Assembly: GCA_024349765.1 (NCBI GenBank)
Contig: AP026073.1
Location: 6,820,001-6,884,000 of the forward strand
From: Streptomyces nigrescens
GTDB lineage: Bacteria; Actinomycetota; Actinomycetes; Streptomycetales; Streptomycetaceae
DNA length: 64,000 bases
Direction of reading: 5' to 3'
Below are positions 24,072 through 32,922 of this stretch, one piece after another. The notes below the pieces were generated by a model. The model was not told the origin of the DNA, ran no database searches, and worked only from the letters and a program-made list of their open reading frames with translations. How positions within the stretch are numbered: the first letter of the stretch is position 1; each line of letters opens with the position of its first letter. Both the position numbers and the translations under genes were made by a program.

Positions 24072-25848
24072 TCTTCTTCCTTCCCTTCGGGGCGGTGCCA
24101 CCCGCGGTGGTGTTCTGCGTGATCGTGTTGTGGTCGCCGATGCCGACGGCCCCCTGGGCGGACTCCACGTAGACGCCGCCCTCGGCGACGTGCACGATGC
24201 GCTGCTCGAACTCGTCGGTCTGGTAACCGGCCTCGCGCAGCGCGGTGGTCACCCCGGCCGTCACCCGCTGCTGCACGGTCTTCAGGTACCGCGCCACGTC
24301 CATGTCCTGGAACAGCGACGCCTCGCCGTACGACCCCAGTTCGCGGACGGAGACGCCGGGGCCCTCCGGGAGCGCCGCGCCGTGCCCGGCGGTGGCCAGC
24401 CGCCACGCGGAGCGCAGCCCGCGCGCCAGGGTGAGCAGCGCGTTCCCGGCCGAGCGCGGCGTCTGGGCCAGCGCCCAGACCGCCTTGCCGAAGTGGTGAT
24501 GGTGCCGGTACTGGTGGGCGAGCCGGTCGGCGTCCTGGAAGAGCTGCCGCAGCGGCCACAGCACGTGCGGCGCGACCTCCAGCATCAGCATCCCGCCCTG
24601 GGTGTGGACCCGGACGAAGACCGTGGTGACGATGCCCTCGTTCCAGCCGCCGACCCGGATCCGCAGGAAGTGCCGCCGGGTCTCGCCGCCCTCCTCGACC
24701 GAGGCGGCCCGGTGCGCCTCGAACGCCTCCGGCGCGTACGGCGCCGCGGCCCGGTCGGGCAGGCCCTCGACCGGCAGGAAGACGCACTCGTCGAGTTCCA
24801 GGGCGCGCAGCCGGTCACGGACCGCGGCCGCCACCTGCGGCGAGCCGTGCGGCGACGGCTCCCGCAGCGCCTCCACCAGCGGCACGATCCGGGCCAGGAT
24901 CGCGCCGTTGTCCAGCGGCTCGGTCTCCCGGTCCGGATGCGGGACCAGCTCCACCGACAGCGACCAGGTCTTGTACGGGTACCCGGCGCCGCAGAACGGG
25001 TTGGCCGCGCGGTACATCACCAGCGGCCCGTGCTGCTCGATCCGCACCCGGTCCCGCAGCCGCCGGAACCGGAAGCCCTCGGCCCGCTCCGCCGGGTCGG
25101 CCATCACGTCGGGGAACCGCTCCTTGGACAGTTCCCGGGCCAGGGCACGGGCGAACTGCCCGCGCTGCAGCCCGACCAGGACGGCCAGCGCGACCGGCAG
25201 CAGCAGCGTGACCCAGAACGGGAAGGCCGCGAGGGCTGACGAAACGCCGGAGTCGCTGCCGCTGTCGTAGGAGGAACCGTACGAGGAACCGTCCCAGTCG
25301 CCGCCGTCGCTCCCGCCGCCGACCGGCACGACGAGGGACAGCAGGTTGGGGATCAGCCGGCCGATCAGCGGCGTCCAGAGGCTGACCGCGAACCCGGCGG
25401 CCAGCATCCCCAGCATGAAGAAGATCAGGGCGAGCCGGCCGTACCAGCGGAGCACGAAGGACGCCGAGCGGGCCAGCCACTGCGGCAGGGGCGCCCGGCG
25501 GACCAGGCGGGCCAGCCCGATGAGGATGACGGGGAGGATGTAGAACGTCACCATCCCGCCGGACAGCGGGATCGCCACGATCCATAAGCCGATGATCGCC
25601 GCAGCCCAGCCCAGCTCCAGACGCCGGGCGCGCAGCGCGTGGGCGAGCACCCGCGCCGCGTCGATCCCCAACGAGGGCGCGGCGAACCGCTCCTCGTGGA
25701 CGTAGAGTTCGTCGATGACCGCGTCCCGGAACCCGTCGTCCAGGTACGTCCCGGCGCACAGCAACCGGGTGGCCTCACTGGCACCGGGCGGGACGGGAGC
25801 GAGCGGTGCGGGCTTCGTGAACTGCGCGGGTACGTTCGTCCGGTCCAT
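24058..25848 (-). CDS. Polytopic membrane protein with large cytosolic domain and C-terminal IGDHNT motif
   Basis: 596 aa from ATG 25848. An N-terminal soluble stretch (GASEATRLLCAGTYLDDGFR) is followed by four or five membrane helices between ~75 and 225 (GWAAAIIGLWIVAIPLSGGM, RLALIFFMLGMLAAGFAVSL, FPFWVTLLLPVALAVLVGL). A ~330-residue cytosolic domain follows with WNEGIVTTVFVRVHTQGGML and HHHHFGKAVWALAQ. Residues 569–579 (GIGDHNTITQN) repeat in the next protein. No kinase or NTPase motif is seen. It heads an overlapping three-gene operon. I do not recognise the cytosolic domain. Confidence 0.6.
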   Translation of the reverse strand: MDRTNVPAQFTKPAPLAPVPPGASEATRLLCAGTYLDDGFRDAVIDELYVHEERFAAPSLGIDAARVLAHALRARRLELGWAAAIIGLWIVAIPLSGGMVTFYILPVILIGLARLVRRAPLPQWLARSASFVLRWYGRLALIFFMLGMLAAGFAVSLWTPLIGRLIPNLLSLVVPVGGGSDGGDWDGSSYGSSYDSGSDSGVSSALAAFPFWVTLLLPVALAVLVGLQRGQFARALARELSKERFPDVMADPAERAEGFRFRRLRDRVRIEQHGPLVMYRAANPFCGAGYPYKTWSLSVELVPHPDRETEPLDNGAILARIVPLVEALREPSPHGSPQVAAAVRDRLRALELDECVFLPVEGLPDRAAAPYAPEAFEAHRAASVEEGGETRRHFLRIRVGGWNEGIVTTVFVRVHTQGGMLMLEVAPHVLWPLRQLFQDADRLAHQYRHHHHFGKAVWALAQTPRSAGNALLTLARGLRSAWRLATAGHGAALPEGPGVSVRELGSYGEASLFQDMDVARYLKTVQQRVTAGVTTALREAGYQTDEFEQRIVHVAEGGVYVESAQGAVGIGDHNTITQNTTAGGTAPKGRKKSGNG

Positions 25849-25924
25849 CGGCCTCCCCCAACAGCCTCGCGGAAGCCGCAGCATAGGCCAGGGAAGCACT
25901 CCGTGTCAGGGAGTTAACGCAAGG

Positions 25925-26131
25925 TCACGACAGGGTCATTTTCTTGACGGCAGTCACAAAGGACGACCAGTCACCCACGGGGAAGAACAGCACGGGGCCG
26001 CGCGGGTCCTTGCTGTCACGGACGGGGACGACGCCGGGGATACCGGGGGCTACTTCGATGCAGTTGCCGCCGTTGTTGCCGCTGTAGCTGCTTTTGACCC
26101 AGGTCGCCGCGCTCAGATCGTGACTGTTCAT
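25925..26131 (-). CDS. DUF397 protein
   Basis: 68 aa with the full DUF397 pattern: WVKSSYSGNNGGNCIEVA, VPVRDSKDPRGPVLFF and a final WSSFVTAVKKM. DUF397 proteins pair with XRE/DUF5753 regulators such as the BldB/WhiJ-associated systems of Streptomyces and probably act as small partners or antagonists. It sits directly downstream of such a regulator, but its start lies 116 bases inside the apparent end of that gene rather than after it. AAGGGG is the best upstream ribosome-binding site. Confidence 0.85.
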   Translation of the reverse strand: MNSHDLSAATWVKSSYSGNNGGNCIEVAPGIPGVVPVRDSKDPRGPVLFFPVGDWSSFVTAVKKMTLS

Positions 26132-26960
26132 GCTGCTCGTACCCCTTCATCACGTCGCTGGTCAGAGCGGCGGACTCACGGGCTGACGGAACGTCCGCCC
26201 TCAGCACATCGTAAGCATGGCTGTGCCGCCTGAAGAGGGCCGGATCGTCGTTGAAATGGCCACGGTCCAACGACTCCGAGTACACCCATCGATGTCCGTC
26301 GGGAAGTTCGATCAGCGACATGGAGCCGTTGGGGCGCGCGACATCCGGTCGGTCCGAAGGGACCACCTGGATGCGGATGTTGGGGCGTCGGCCCGCCTCC
26401 AGCAAGTGCGCACACTGGTCCCGCATGACGGCCGCGCTTCCCACCATGTTGCGCAGACAGCTCTCATCCAGCAGGGCGACGTACAGTGGGCCGCCGTCGG
26501 CCAGGAAGCGTTGCTGTCGACTCAGTCGGGCTCGAACGCGCTCCTCGACCTCGGGCCCACTCATGACCTGCGAGAACAGGGCCGCCGCATAATCGGGCGT
26601 CTGCAAAAGGCCCGGGATGACCCGCTCTTGATATTCATGCAGGGCCACCGCCACCGCATCCATCTCAGCCCTGCGCTCGAACCAGTCCGGATGCTGCACC
26701 TCCGGATACCAGTCGATCCGCCCCCACAGCCGCATCAACACCCCGCCCGTACCCAGCAGTTCATCGCATGCCTTGGCGAAGGTCTCCTGGGGCACACGGG
26801 TTCCCGCCTCGACGCGCGCTACGTGCGAGCGGTCGCACGGAATCTTCCGCGCCAAGCCGGCCTGGGTAAGTCCCGCCGCCTCCCGATGGTGCTTCAGCAC
26901 CTCGCCGAACACGACAGCCGTCGTAGCAGCCGCTCCCCCCGCGCCATTGCGTCGACTCAC
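26016..26960 (-). CDS. XRE-family regulator with DUF5753 domain
   Basis: 314 aa from a GTG at 26960. Residues ~18–75 form an HTH (VLKHHREAAGLTQAGLARKI, SHVARVEAGTRVP). The rest is DUF5753 (YQERVIPGLLQTPDYAAALF, LSRQQRFLADGGPLYVALLD, VYSESLDRGHF). In this family the protein normally ends near ESAALTSDVMKGYEQ. Here it reads on for about 40 low-complexity residues, rich in Gln and Arg, antiparallel to nothing and overlapping the DUF397 gene by 116 bp. A one-base shift near the end would reach TGATGA just before the DUF397 start. A frameshift or a sequencing error is possible. Confidence 0.8.
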   Translation of the reverse strand: MSRRNGAGGAAATTAVVFGEVLKHHREAAGLTQAGLARKIPCDRSHVARVEAGTRVPQETFAKACDELLGTGGVLMRLWGRIDWYPEVQHPDWFERRAEMDAVAVALHEYQERVIPGLLQTPDYAAALFSQVMSGPEVEERVRARLSRQQRFLADGGPLYVALLDESCLRNMVGSAAVMRDQCAHLLEAGRRPNIRIQVVPSDRPDVARPNGSMSLIELPDGHRWVYSESLDRGHFNDDPALFRRHSHAYDVLRADVPSARESAALTSDVMKGYEQHEQSRSERGDLGQKQLQRQQRRQLHRSSPRYPRRRPRP

Positions 26961-26971
26961 GGCACCCCCTT

Positions 26972-26992
26972 GTGACAGTTGCTCACTGACAC
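26972..26992. promoter_or_regulatory. Imperfect palindrome upstream of the XRE gene
   Basis: GTGACAGT-TGCTC-ACTGACAC, an inverted repeat with one mismatch per arm, lies 12–32 bases before the XRE start and 130 bases before the divergent small gene. It is a plausible autoregulatory operator; no binding evidence. Confidence 0.4.
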
Positions 26993-27121
26993 GCGCTCAG
27001 CGTTGAAACCACCCACCCCGCTGAGCAACGATGAACACACCCAGAGTAACGAACGGCGAACCCCCGCGACGTTGGCAGACGTCCGGGGGCGTGGCCTTCA
27101 ACCCAGAGAAAGATTGATGAC

Positions 27122-27352
27122 ATGCACCACGTTATCCGGCTCTTCGAGCCGCTGCTACGGCTGTTACTGCCCGGCAGCGGGCGTCATCGGCCCGTGGAGG
27201 CGCCGCCGGTACGGCCCGTCGCTCCGCCCCGTTGGGTGCGCGTCCGGCACACGGAGGTGCTGCGGGGTGAGGACTCCGCGCTCGTGCGTCCGTATCTGAT
27301 CGCGCACGAGCGGCGGCAGTACGCGCGCCGCCTGCCGGAGGTGGTGTGGTGA
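27122..27352 (+). CDS. Small conserved actinobacterial protein, unknown function
   Basis: 76 aa. The body reads RWVRVRHTEVLRGEDSALVR and PYLIAHERRQYARR. Similar small basic proteins (LRGEDSPLVRPYVLAHE...) commonly lie opposite or beside XRE/DUF397 pairs in Streptomyces, from memory. It diverges from the XRE regulator and its stop overlaps the next gene's start, so the two small genes form a unit. No enzymatic motif. Confidence 0.65.
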   Translation: MHHVIRLFEPLLRLLLPGSGRHRPVEAPPVRPVAPPRWVRVRHTEVLRGEDSALVRPYLIAHERRQYARRLPEVVW

Positions 27353-27531
27353 AAGGGCGCGCAGGAGAGGCCGTTCAGCTGGGCGAGCCGGTGCGGGATC
27401 CGGCACCGATCGACGGCTGCGACGTGTGCGAGGCGCTGGCCCGGGAGCGGGTGGCGGCGGGTGCGGTCGGGGACCGGTCGAAGGTGTCCGACTGCAACGT
27501 CGAGATCCGGCGGCATCCGCACCGGACGTAG
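27349..27531 (+). CDS. Small CxxC protein, unknown function
   Basis: 60 aa starting at a GTG that overlaps the preceding stop (GTGA); a GTG one codon earlier is equivalent. The core DGCDVCEALARER has a CxxC pair, with another Cys in SDCNVEIRRHPH, so a metal- or redox-site is possible. Such proteins accompany the preceding one next to XRE/DUF397 loci. A strong terminator follows 12 bp downstream. Confidence 0.6.
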   Translation: MKGRAGEAVQLGEPVRDPAPIDGCDVCEALARERVAAGAVGDRSKVSDCNVEIRRHPHRT

Positions 27532-27542
27532 GCGCCCCGAAA

Positions 27543-27583
27543 CGCCGAGCCCGCACCGCCGTTGAGGCAGTGCGGGCTCGGCG
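27543..27583. terminator. Bidirectional hairpin terminator
   Basis: CGCCGAGCCCGCAC (27543–27556) pairs perfectly with 27570–27583 around a 13-base loop, between convergent genes (stop at 27531 plus, mdh stop at 27600 minus). Confidence 0.85.
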
Positions 27584-27599
27584 TGGGAAGGAGTCCGGC

Positions 27600-29036
<1,437 letters not shown>

Positions 29037-29627
29037 TCAGCGTCCGGGGACCAGCAGGAGGACCGCGGCGAGCGCCATCAGCAGGGCGCCGAGCACGCCG
29101 ACCGCCAGCATCAGCGCCCGCAGCCGACGGTCCCGCCGGCCGGCGACGGCACCGGGCCCGGCCGACGGCTCAGGGCCGGCCTCCGCCGCCCGGCCCGGCC
29201 CGTCGGCCTCCGCGGTCCGTTCCGCCCCGGGTTCCTCGCCCCGGGGCGGCAGCTGCGCGACCTGCGTACGGACCGCGCCCGGCGCCATCGCGGCCTCCCG
29301 CACGGCCCACGCCGGGGCCGCCCGTATCGCCTCCCTCGGCGCGTCGTGCCGCAGCTCGGCCCGGCTCCAGGCGCGTTCGGCCGGTTCCCATCGCATGACG
29401 AGGTGTCCCGGGTCGGTGCCGGTCGCCTCGGCGAGCGCGACGACGGCGCGGCGCGGCGGCAGCAACCGCCCGTCGAGATAGCGCTCCCACGACGTCTTGC
29501 TGTAGCCCGTGCGGTCCGCGACGGCGGCCACACTCAGCCGGCTGCGGTCCACCAGGCCGCGCAGCCGTTCCGTGAACTCCCCCACGGCCGGATCGAGTTC
29601 CTCCGGCAGTGCCTTCCAGCGAGGCAT
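29037..29627 (-). CDS. XRE-type HTH protein with C-terminal membrane anchor
   Basis: 196 aa from ATG 29627 (MPRWKALPEEL). Residues ~10–65 form an XRE-like HTH (RLSVAAVADRTGYSKTSWER, YLDGRLLPPRRAVVAL). A charged linker follows, and a terminal membrane helix (LMLAVGVLGALLMALAAVLL) ends the protein. It belongs to the same family as the next two genes, which share the MPRWKxLPE start and YSKSSWERYLNGKKLPP. With no external domain it may act as a membrane-tethered DNA-binding partner. Its targets are not evident. Confidence 0.75.
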   Translation of the reverse strand: MPRWKALPEELDPAVGEFTERLRGLVDRSRLSVAAVADRTGYSKTSWERYLDGRLLPPRRAVVALAEATGTDPGHLVMRWEPAERAWSRAELRHDAPREAIRAAPAWAVREAAMAPGAVRTQVAQLPPRGEEPGAERTAEADGPGRAAEAGPEPSAGPGAVAGRRDRRLRALMLAVGVLGALLMALAAVLLLVPGR

Positions 29628-29811
29628 GGCTCCCCCTGTTCGCCCACTCACGCGCCGAACGCGGCGCGACTCCCCCGGACCCGCCCTATTCACCCCCAGG
29701 AGGGACACCGCCAGCCAGGGGAACGTCCTCTTCCCGCTGGGCGCACGGGAGCATTCGGACCTGGGCAGCGCCTCCCGGGAGCGCCCCGCTCCGCCGTTCG
29801 CGCAGCACGTC

Positions 29812-30738
29812 TCAGTGCCGGAAGCACTCGCGGGGGCCGCCGCCCGCCGGGTAGAGGCAGAGCCGGACGCCCCGCGGGCCGCGGGCCGCCACCATCGGGG
29901 TGACCAGGTAGCCCTCGGCGTCGAACCGGTCCCTGACCCGCACCGACCGCGGCAGGGACCCCGGCACGGTCACCTCGATGCGGTCCCCGATCCGGCCGCC
30001 GCGGAGCCGCCCCCAGGCGGCCGCGCACGCCGTGCCGTACCGGACCTGGACGTGGGCGCCGCGGGCGGTGGTGGCCTCGACGACCGTGTCCACCATGCCC
30101 TCGCCGCCGCAGAACATCGACTGCGGGTCCTTGCCGTCGCAGGACCGCCCGCGGCAGCCGGTCACCGCCGAGGACGTGGGTGCGGCGCTCGCGGCCGGGC
30201 CGCCGCGGGCCTCCCCGGCCCGCTCCCCCGCCAGGAACGTCACCGCCACGGCCAGCGCCAGCCCGCCGGCACCGGCCCCGGCCGCCGCGGCCACCACCCG
30301 CCGGCGCGTCCTCCGGGGCGGCGGCGGTGGCGGCTGCCGCGGCGGTTCCGGCGGGACGGGGCGGGCCGGGGCACCCGGATCACCGACGGCGTCCCGCGGG
30401 GCCGCGGGCCCCGGCTCGACCGCGGCGTCCCGCGCGGCCGCGGCCTCCGCCCGGGCCGCGGCGGGCGCGGCCCGGCCGCTCCAGGCCGCGTCCGCCAGTT
30501 CCCACAGCGCCAGCAGCCGCCCGGCCGGTTCGCCCGCCAGCCGGCAGAGCGCCTCCACGGCGTCCCGCGGCGGCAGCTTCTTGCCGTTGAGATAGCGCTC
30601 CCAGGAGGACTTGCTGTACGGGGTGCGGGCCGCGAGCGCGGCCAGGCTCAGACCCGTACGGCCGCGCAACTCCCGCAATCCCGCGGCCAGTCGGGAGCTC
30701 TCGACGCCCTCGCACAGTTCGCTGTCCGGGCCGCTCAC
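29812..30738 (-). CDS. XRE-type HTH protein with membrane helix and external DUF2690 domain
   Basis: 308 aa from a GTG overlapping the upstream stop (GTGA). Its cytoplasmic HTH is at ~12–65 (TGLSLAALAARTPYSKSSWE), followed by an Ala/Pro/Arg-rich linker and a membrane helix near 155–175. An extracellular DUF2690 domain follows: CRGRSCDGKDPQSMFCGG, with TVVEATTARGAHVQVRYGTA, and two further cysteines. DUF2690 is found in many secreted or anchored actinobacterial proteins of unknown role. The layout suggests signalling from the wall to DNA, but regulated proteolysis or ligand binding has not been shown. Confidence 0.8.
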   Translation of the reverse strand: MSGPDSELCEGVESSRLAAGLRELRGRTGLSLAALAARTPYSKSSWERYLNGKKLPPRDAVEALCRLAGEPAGRLLALWELADAAWSGRAAPAAARAEAAAARDAAVEPGPAAPRDAVGDPGAPARPVPPEPPRQPPPPPPRRTRRRVVAAAAGAGAGGLALAVAVTFLAGERAGEARGGPAASAAPTSSAVTGCRGRSCDGKDPQSMFCGGEGMVDTVVEATTARGAHVQVRYGTACAAAWGRLRGGRIGDRIEVTVPGSLPRSVRVRDRFDAEGYLVTPMVAARGPRGVRLCLYPAGGGPRECFRH

Positions 30739-31583
30739 CGGCGCAGCACCTTCCAGGTGTCGGGGCCCACGATCCCGTCCGTGGGCAGCCCGGCGGCGGC
30801 CTGCAGCCGCTTGACGGCGCGCATGGTGTGCTCCCCGACGATGCCGTCCACCGGGCCCGGGTCGTAGCCCTGGTGGTTCAGCAGGCACTGCGCCTCGACG
30901 ACCTCCCAGCCGGTCACACCGCTGCCCAGGATCGCCGTGGTGGTGCGGCTGCGGTCGGCGGTCAACACGCCCGCGGTGCGCCGGACATGGCAGCGGAACG
31001 TCTCCCCCACGCGGTGGCTGAACGCCGGGGTGGCGGCGGTGGCCCGGCCGGCGGAGGCGGGACCGGTCCCGCGGCCGCCGCCACCGTCGTCCTGCCACGG
31101 CCGGACGGCCACCAGCACCACCGCGGCGACCGCGAGCACGACCAGCCCGCCGAGCAGGGCGAGCGGCCCGCGCCGCAGCCACGGACGGCCGGGCGCCGCA
31201 ACGGGCGCGGGGCCGGCCCCGGTTACGGTTGTGAGGGTGTCGGGTTCGTCCTCCTCGGGGGCGGCGGCCCCGGCCCGCTCCGAGGGGCCCGAGGCCCCGG
31301 GCGGCGCCGCCCGTTCCGCGCCCCACGCCTGTGCGGCGACCTCGTGCAGCGCCAGCAGCCGGGTCGCGTCGGCGCCGCAGATCCGCGCCAGCGCCTCCAC
31401 CGCCTCCCGCGGCGGCAGCTTCTTGCCGTTGAGATAGCGCTCCCACGACGACTTGCTGTAGGCGGTCTTGGCGGCGAGCGAGGCCAGGCTCAGCCCGCTG
31501 TGGTCCTTGAGCCTCCGCAGCTGTACGACGAGCTGCCGCACCCGATGGTCAAGCGTTTCGGGCAGCCCTTTCCAACGCGGCAT
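30735..31583 (-). CDS. XRE-type HTH protein with membrane helix and peptidoglycan-binding domain
   Basis: 282 aa from ATG 31583 (MPRWKGLPETL). Cytoplasmic HTH at ~15–75 (SGLSLASLAAKTAYSKSSWE, YLNGKKLPPREAVEAL), linker, and one membrane helix (LALLGGLVVLAVAAVVLVAV, ~135–155). The outside portion ends in a PG_binding_1 domain (VEAQCLLNHQGYDPGPVDGI, AVKRLQAAAGLPTDGIVGPD). It could bind the cell wall outside and DNA inside. It is the first gene of a pair with the DUF2690 protein (4-bp overlap). Confidence 0.82.
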   Translation of the reverse strand: MPRWKGLPETLDHRVRQLVVQLRRLKDHSGLSLASLAAKTAYSKSSWERYLNGKKLPPREAVEALARICGADATRLLALHEVAAQAWGAERAAPPGASGPSERAGAAAPEEDEPDTLTTVTGAGPAPVAAPGRPWLRRGPLALLGGLVVLAVAAVVLVAVRPWQDDGGGGRGTGPASAGRATAATPAFSHRVGETFRCHVRRTAGVLTADRSRTTTAILGSGVTGWEVVEAQCLLNHQGYDPGPVDGIVGEHTMRAVKRLQAAAGLPTDGIVGPDTWKVLRR

Positions 31584-31915
31584 GTTCCACCCCATACGCG
31601 TGTGCTTGTCCCCCGAGGCCAGCAGCCCCCTGTGGCGCCGATGATGGCGCGGACGCGCCCTCCGGTTTCCCTTTTTACTCTTTCCGCACGGTATCCGGAC
31701 ATGCGTACCGCCTCCTTCCCCTCGCCCGCCGTCCCACCGCGGCGTCCGCGGATCCGACGTCCCCGCAGGTCAGCGGCTGGGACGTCCCAGGGCATCCCCA
31801 TCGGTCCGGAGTCTGTGGCAGCCGCGCGAACCGGGGGCGCACAGTCGGTGACGCACCACGGCGGCGCGGTCCACCCCGCGCCGCCTCCTGACCACCTACG
31901 GGGAGGAACCCGACC
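31584..31915. other. 332-bp divergent intergenic region
   Basis: Separates the XRE-membrane pair (minus) from the I36 inhibitor gene (plus). AT-richer bases around 31665–31690 (TTTCCCTTTTTACTCTTTCC) mark the likely promoter zone. I see no strong palindrome or small gene. Confidence 0.3.
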
Positions 31916-32320
31916 ATGAACGCTCGCAAGCGCCTCGCCCTCACCGCGGCCGCCGCGGCCGTCTCCGGAGGGCTCGCGCTGGCACCGGCCGTCGCCAGCG
32001 CCGCCCCCGCTCCCGCGAAGCAGGGCTCGGCCACCGTCCTGCGGGCACCGAGCAACTGCCCCCGCGGCTACCTGTGCGTCTACCCCAGGCCCAACTACAA
32101 GGGGACGCCGAAGAAGGTCGCCGGCAACAACCGTGACCTGCGGCGCTACGGCGGTGCCTTCGACACCCCGTGGTCGGCGTACAACAACGGCACCCGCTGC
32201 AACGTGACGGTCTACGAGAAGCCCGGCTACCACGGCCGCCACTACAAGCTGAACCGCGGCACCGGCTGGAAGTACATCGGCTACAACCTCAACGACCTCT
32301 ACTCGAACAAGTGGTGCTGA
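31916..32320 (+). CDS. Secreted peptidase inhibitor family I36 protein
   Basis: 134 aa with a signal peptide (LALTAAAAAVSGGLALAPAV, then ASAAP). The mature part matches the SMPI/I36 βγ-crystallin-like fold: NCPRGYLCVYPRPNYKGTPK and TRCNVTVYEKPGYHGRHYKL, each a Greek-key half with Cys pairs, ending in SNKWC. SMPI-type proteins inhibit metalloproteases outside the cell; others are structural crystallin-like proteins, so inhibition is likely but not certain. A strong terminator follows. Confidence 0.8.
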   Translation: MNARKRLALTAAAAAVSGGLALAPAVASAAPAPAKQGSATVLRAPSNCPRGYLCVYPRPNYKGTPKKVAGNNRDLRRYGGAFDTPWSAYNNGTRCNVTVYEKPGYHGRHYKLNRGTGWKYIGYNLNDLYSNKWC

Positions 32321-32334
32321 GGCCCTGAGCACAC

Positions 32335-32380
32335 GGCGGCGGCCCGTCCTTCCACGGGGGAAGGGGCGGGCCGCCGCCGT
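32335..32380. terminator. Hairpin terminator
   Basis: CGGCGGCGGCCCG (32335–32347) pairs with 32368–32380 over 13 bases, with an inner CCTTCC/GGAAGG stem in the loop. Located between convergent genes ending at 32320 (+) and 32403 (−). Confidence 0.85.
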
Positions 32381-32402
32381 GCCGTGCGTCGCGGGTGCCG
32401 CG

Positions 32403-32831
32403 TCAGCGCACGGTGAAGTGCACGATGTCGTCCAGGAACGGGACGTGGATCCACGGCTTGGGCTGCACCATCATCGACAGCACCACGATCACGAAGCCGA
32501 GCCCGCCGTACGTCGCCAGGTCCGTGAAGCGGGAGCGCACCGCGAGCATGCCCACCGACGGCAGCGCCCAGCGCAGCGCGGCCCCGCCCAGCAGGGACAG
32601 CCCGACGATCAGCGTGCCGATGCGGAACGCGTCGAACGTGACCAGCAGCAGTCCGACGGCGACCCCGCCCATGACCGTGAGCAGCGGCCACTGCCGGGCG
32701 GGCGCGGAGTGCTCGCCGGAAGCGGCTCGTCCGCCGCCCTCCGGCCGGGCCGTGTCGCGGGTCAGCGTCGGGAAGCGGCGGGAGGAGCGCTGCGGCTCGG
32801 AGGCGCCGTCCGAATGCGCTTCGGCTGGCAT
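32403..32831 (-). CDS. DUF3017 membrane protein
   Basis: 142 aa. About 45 polar N-terminal residues are followed by three membrane helices (LLTVMGGVAVGLLLVTFDAF, RIGTLIVGLSLLGGAALRW, GGLGFVIVVLSMMVQ) and a short WIHVPFLDDIVHF tail. This matches DUF3017 proteins, which in Streptomyces lie immediately downstream of folD, as here (91-bp gap). Function unknown. Confidence 0.8.
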   Translation of the reverse strand: MPAEAHSDGASEPQRSSRRFPTLTRDTARPEGGGRAASGEHSAPARQWPLLTVMGGVAVGLLLVTFDAFRIGTLIVGLSLLGGAALRWALPSVGMLAVRSRFTDLATYGGLGFVIVVLSMMVQPKPWIHVPFLDDIVHFTVR

Positions 32832-32922
32832 GGCTGGCAGTCCCTTCGGTGTCCTGGTCCGGCGGTCCGCCCGGCCGTCCGCGGCCGGGCTGACCTCTTC
32901 GAGGGTACGGGCAACGCGCGGC

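Noticed and set aside
26972..26992. CACTGACAC near the XRE gene as a third damage-type promoter
   Set aside because: On the minus strand GTGTCAGTG is followed after eight bases by TCACAA, which does not fit TAnnnT. It is better read as a palindromic operator.
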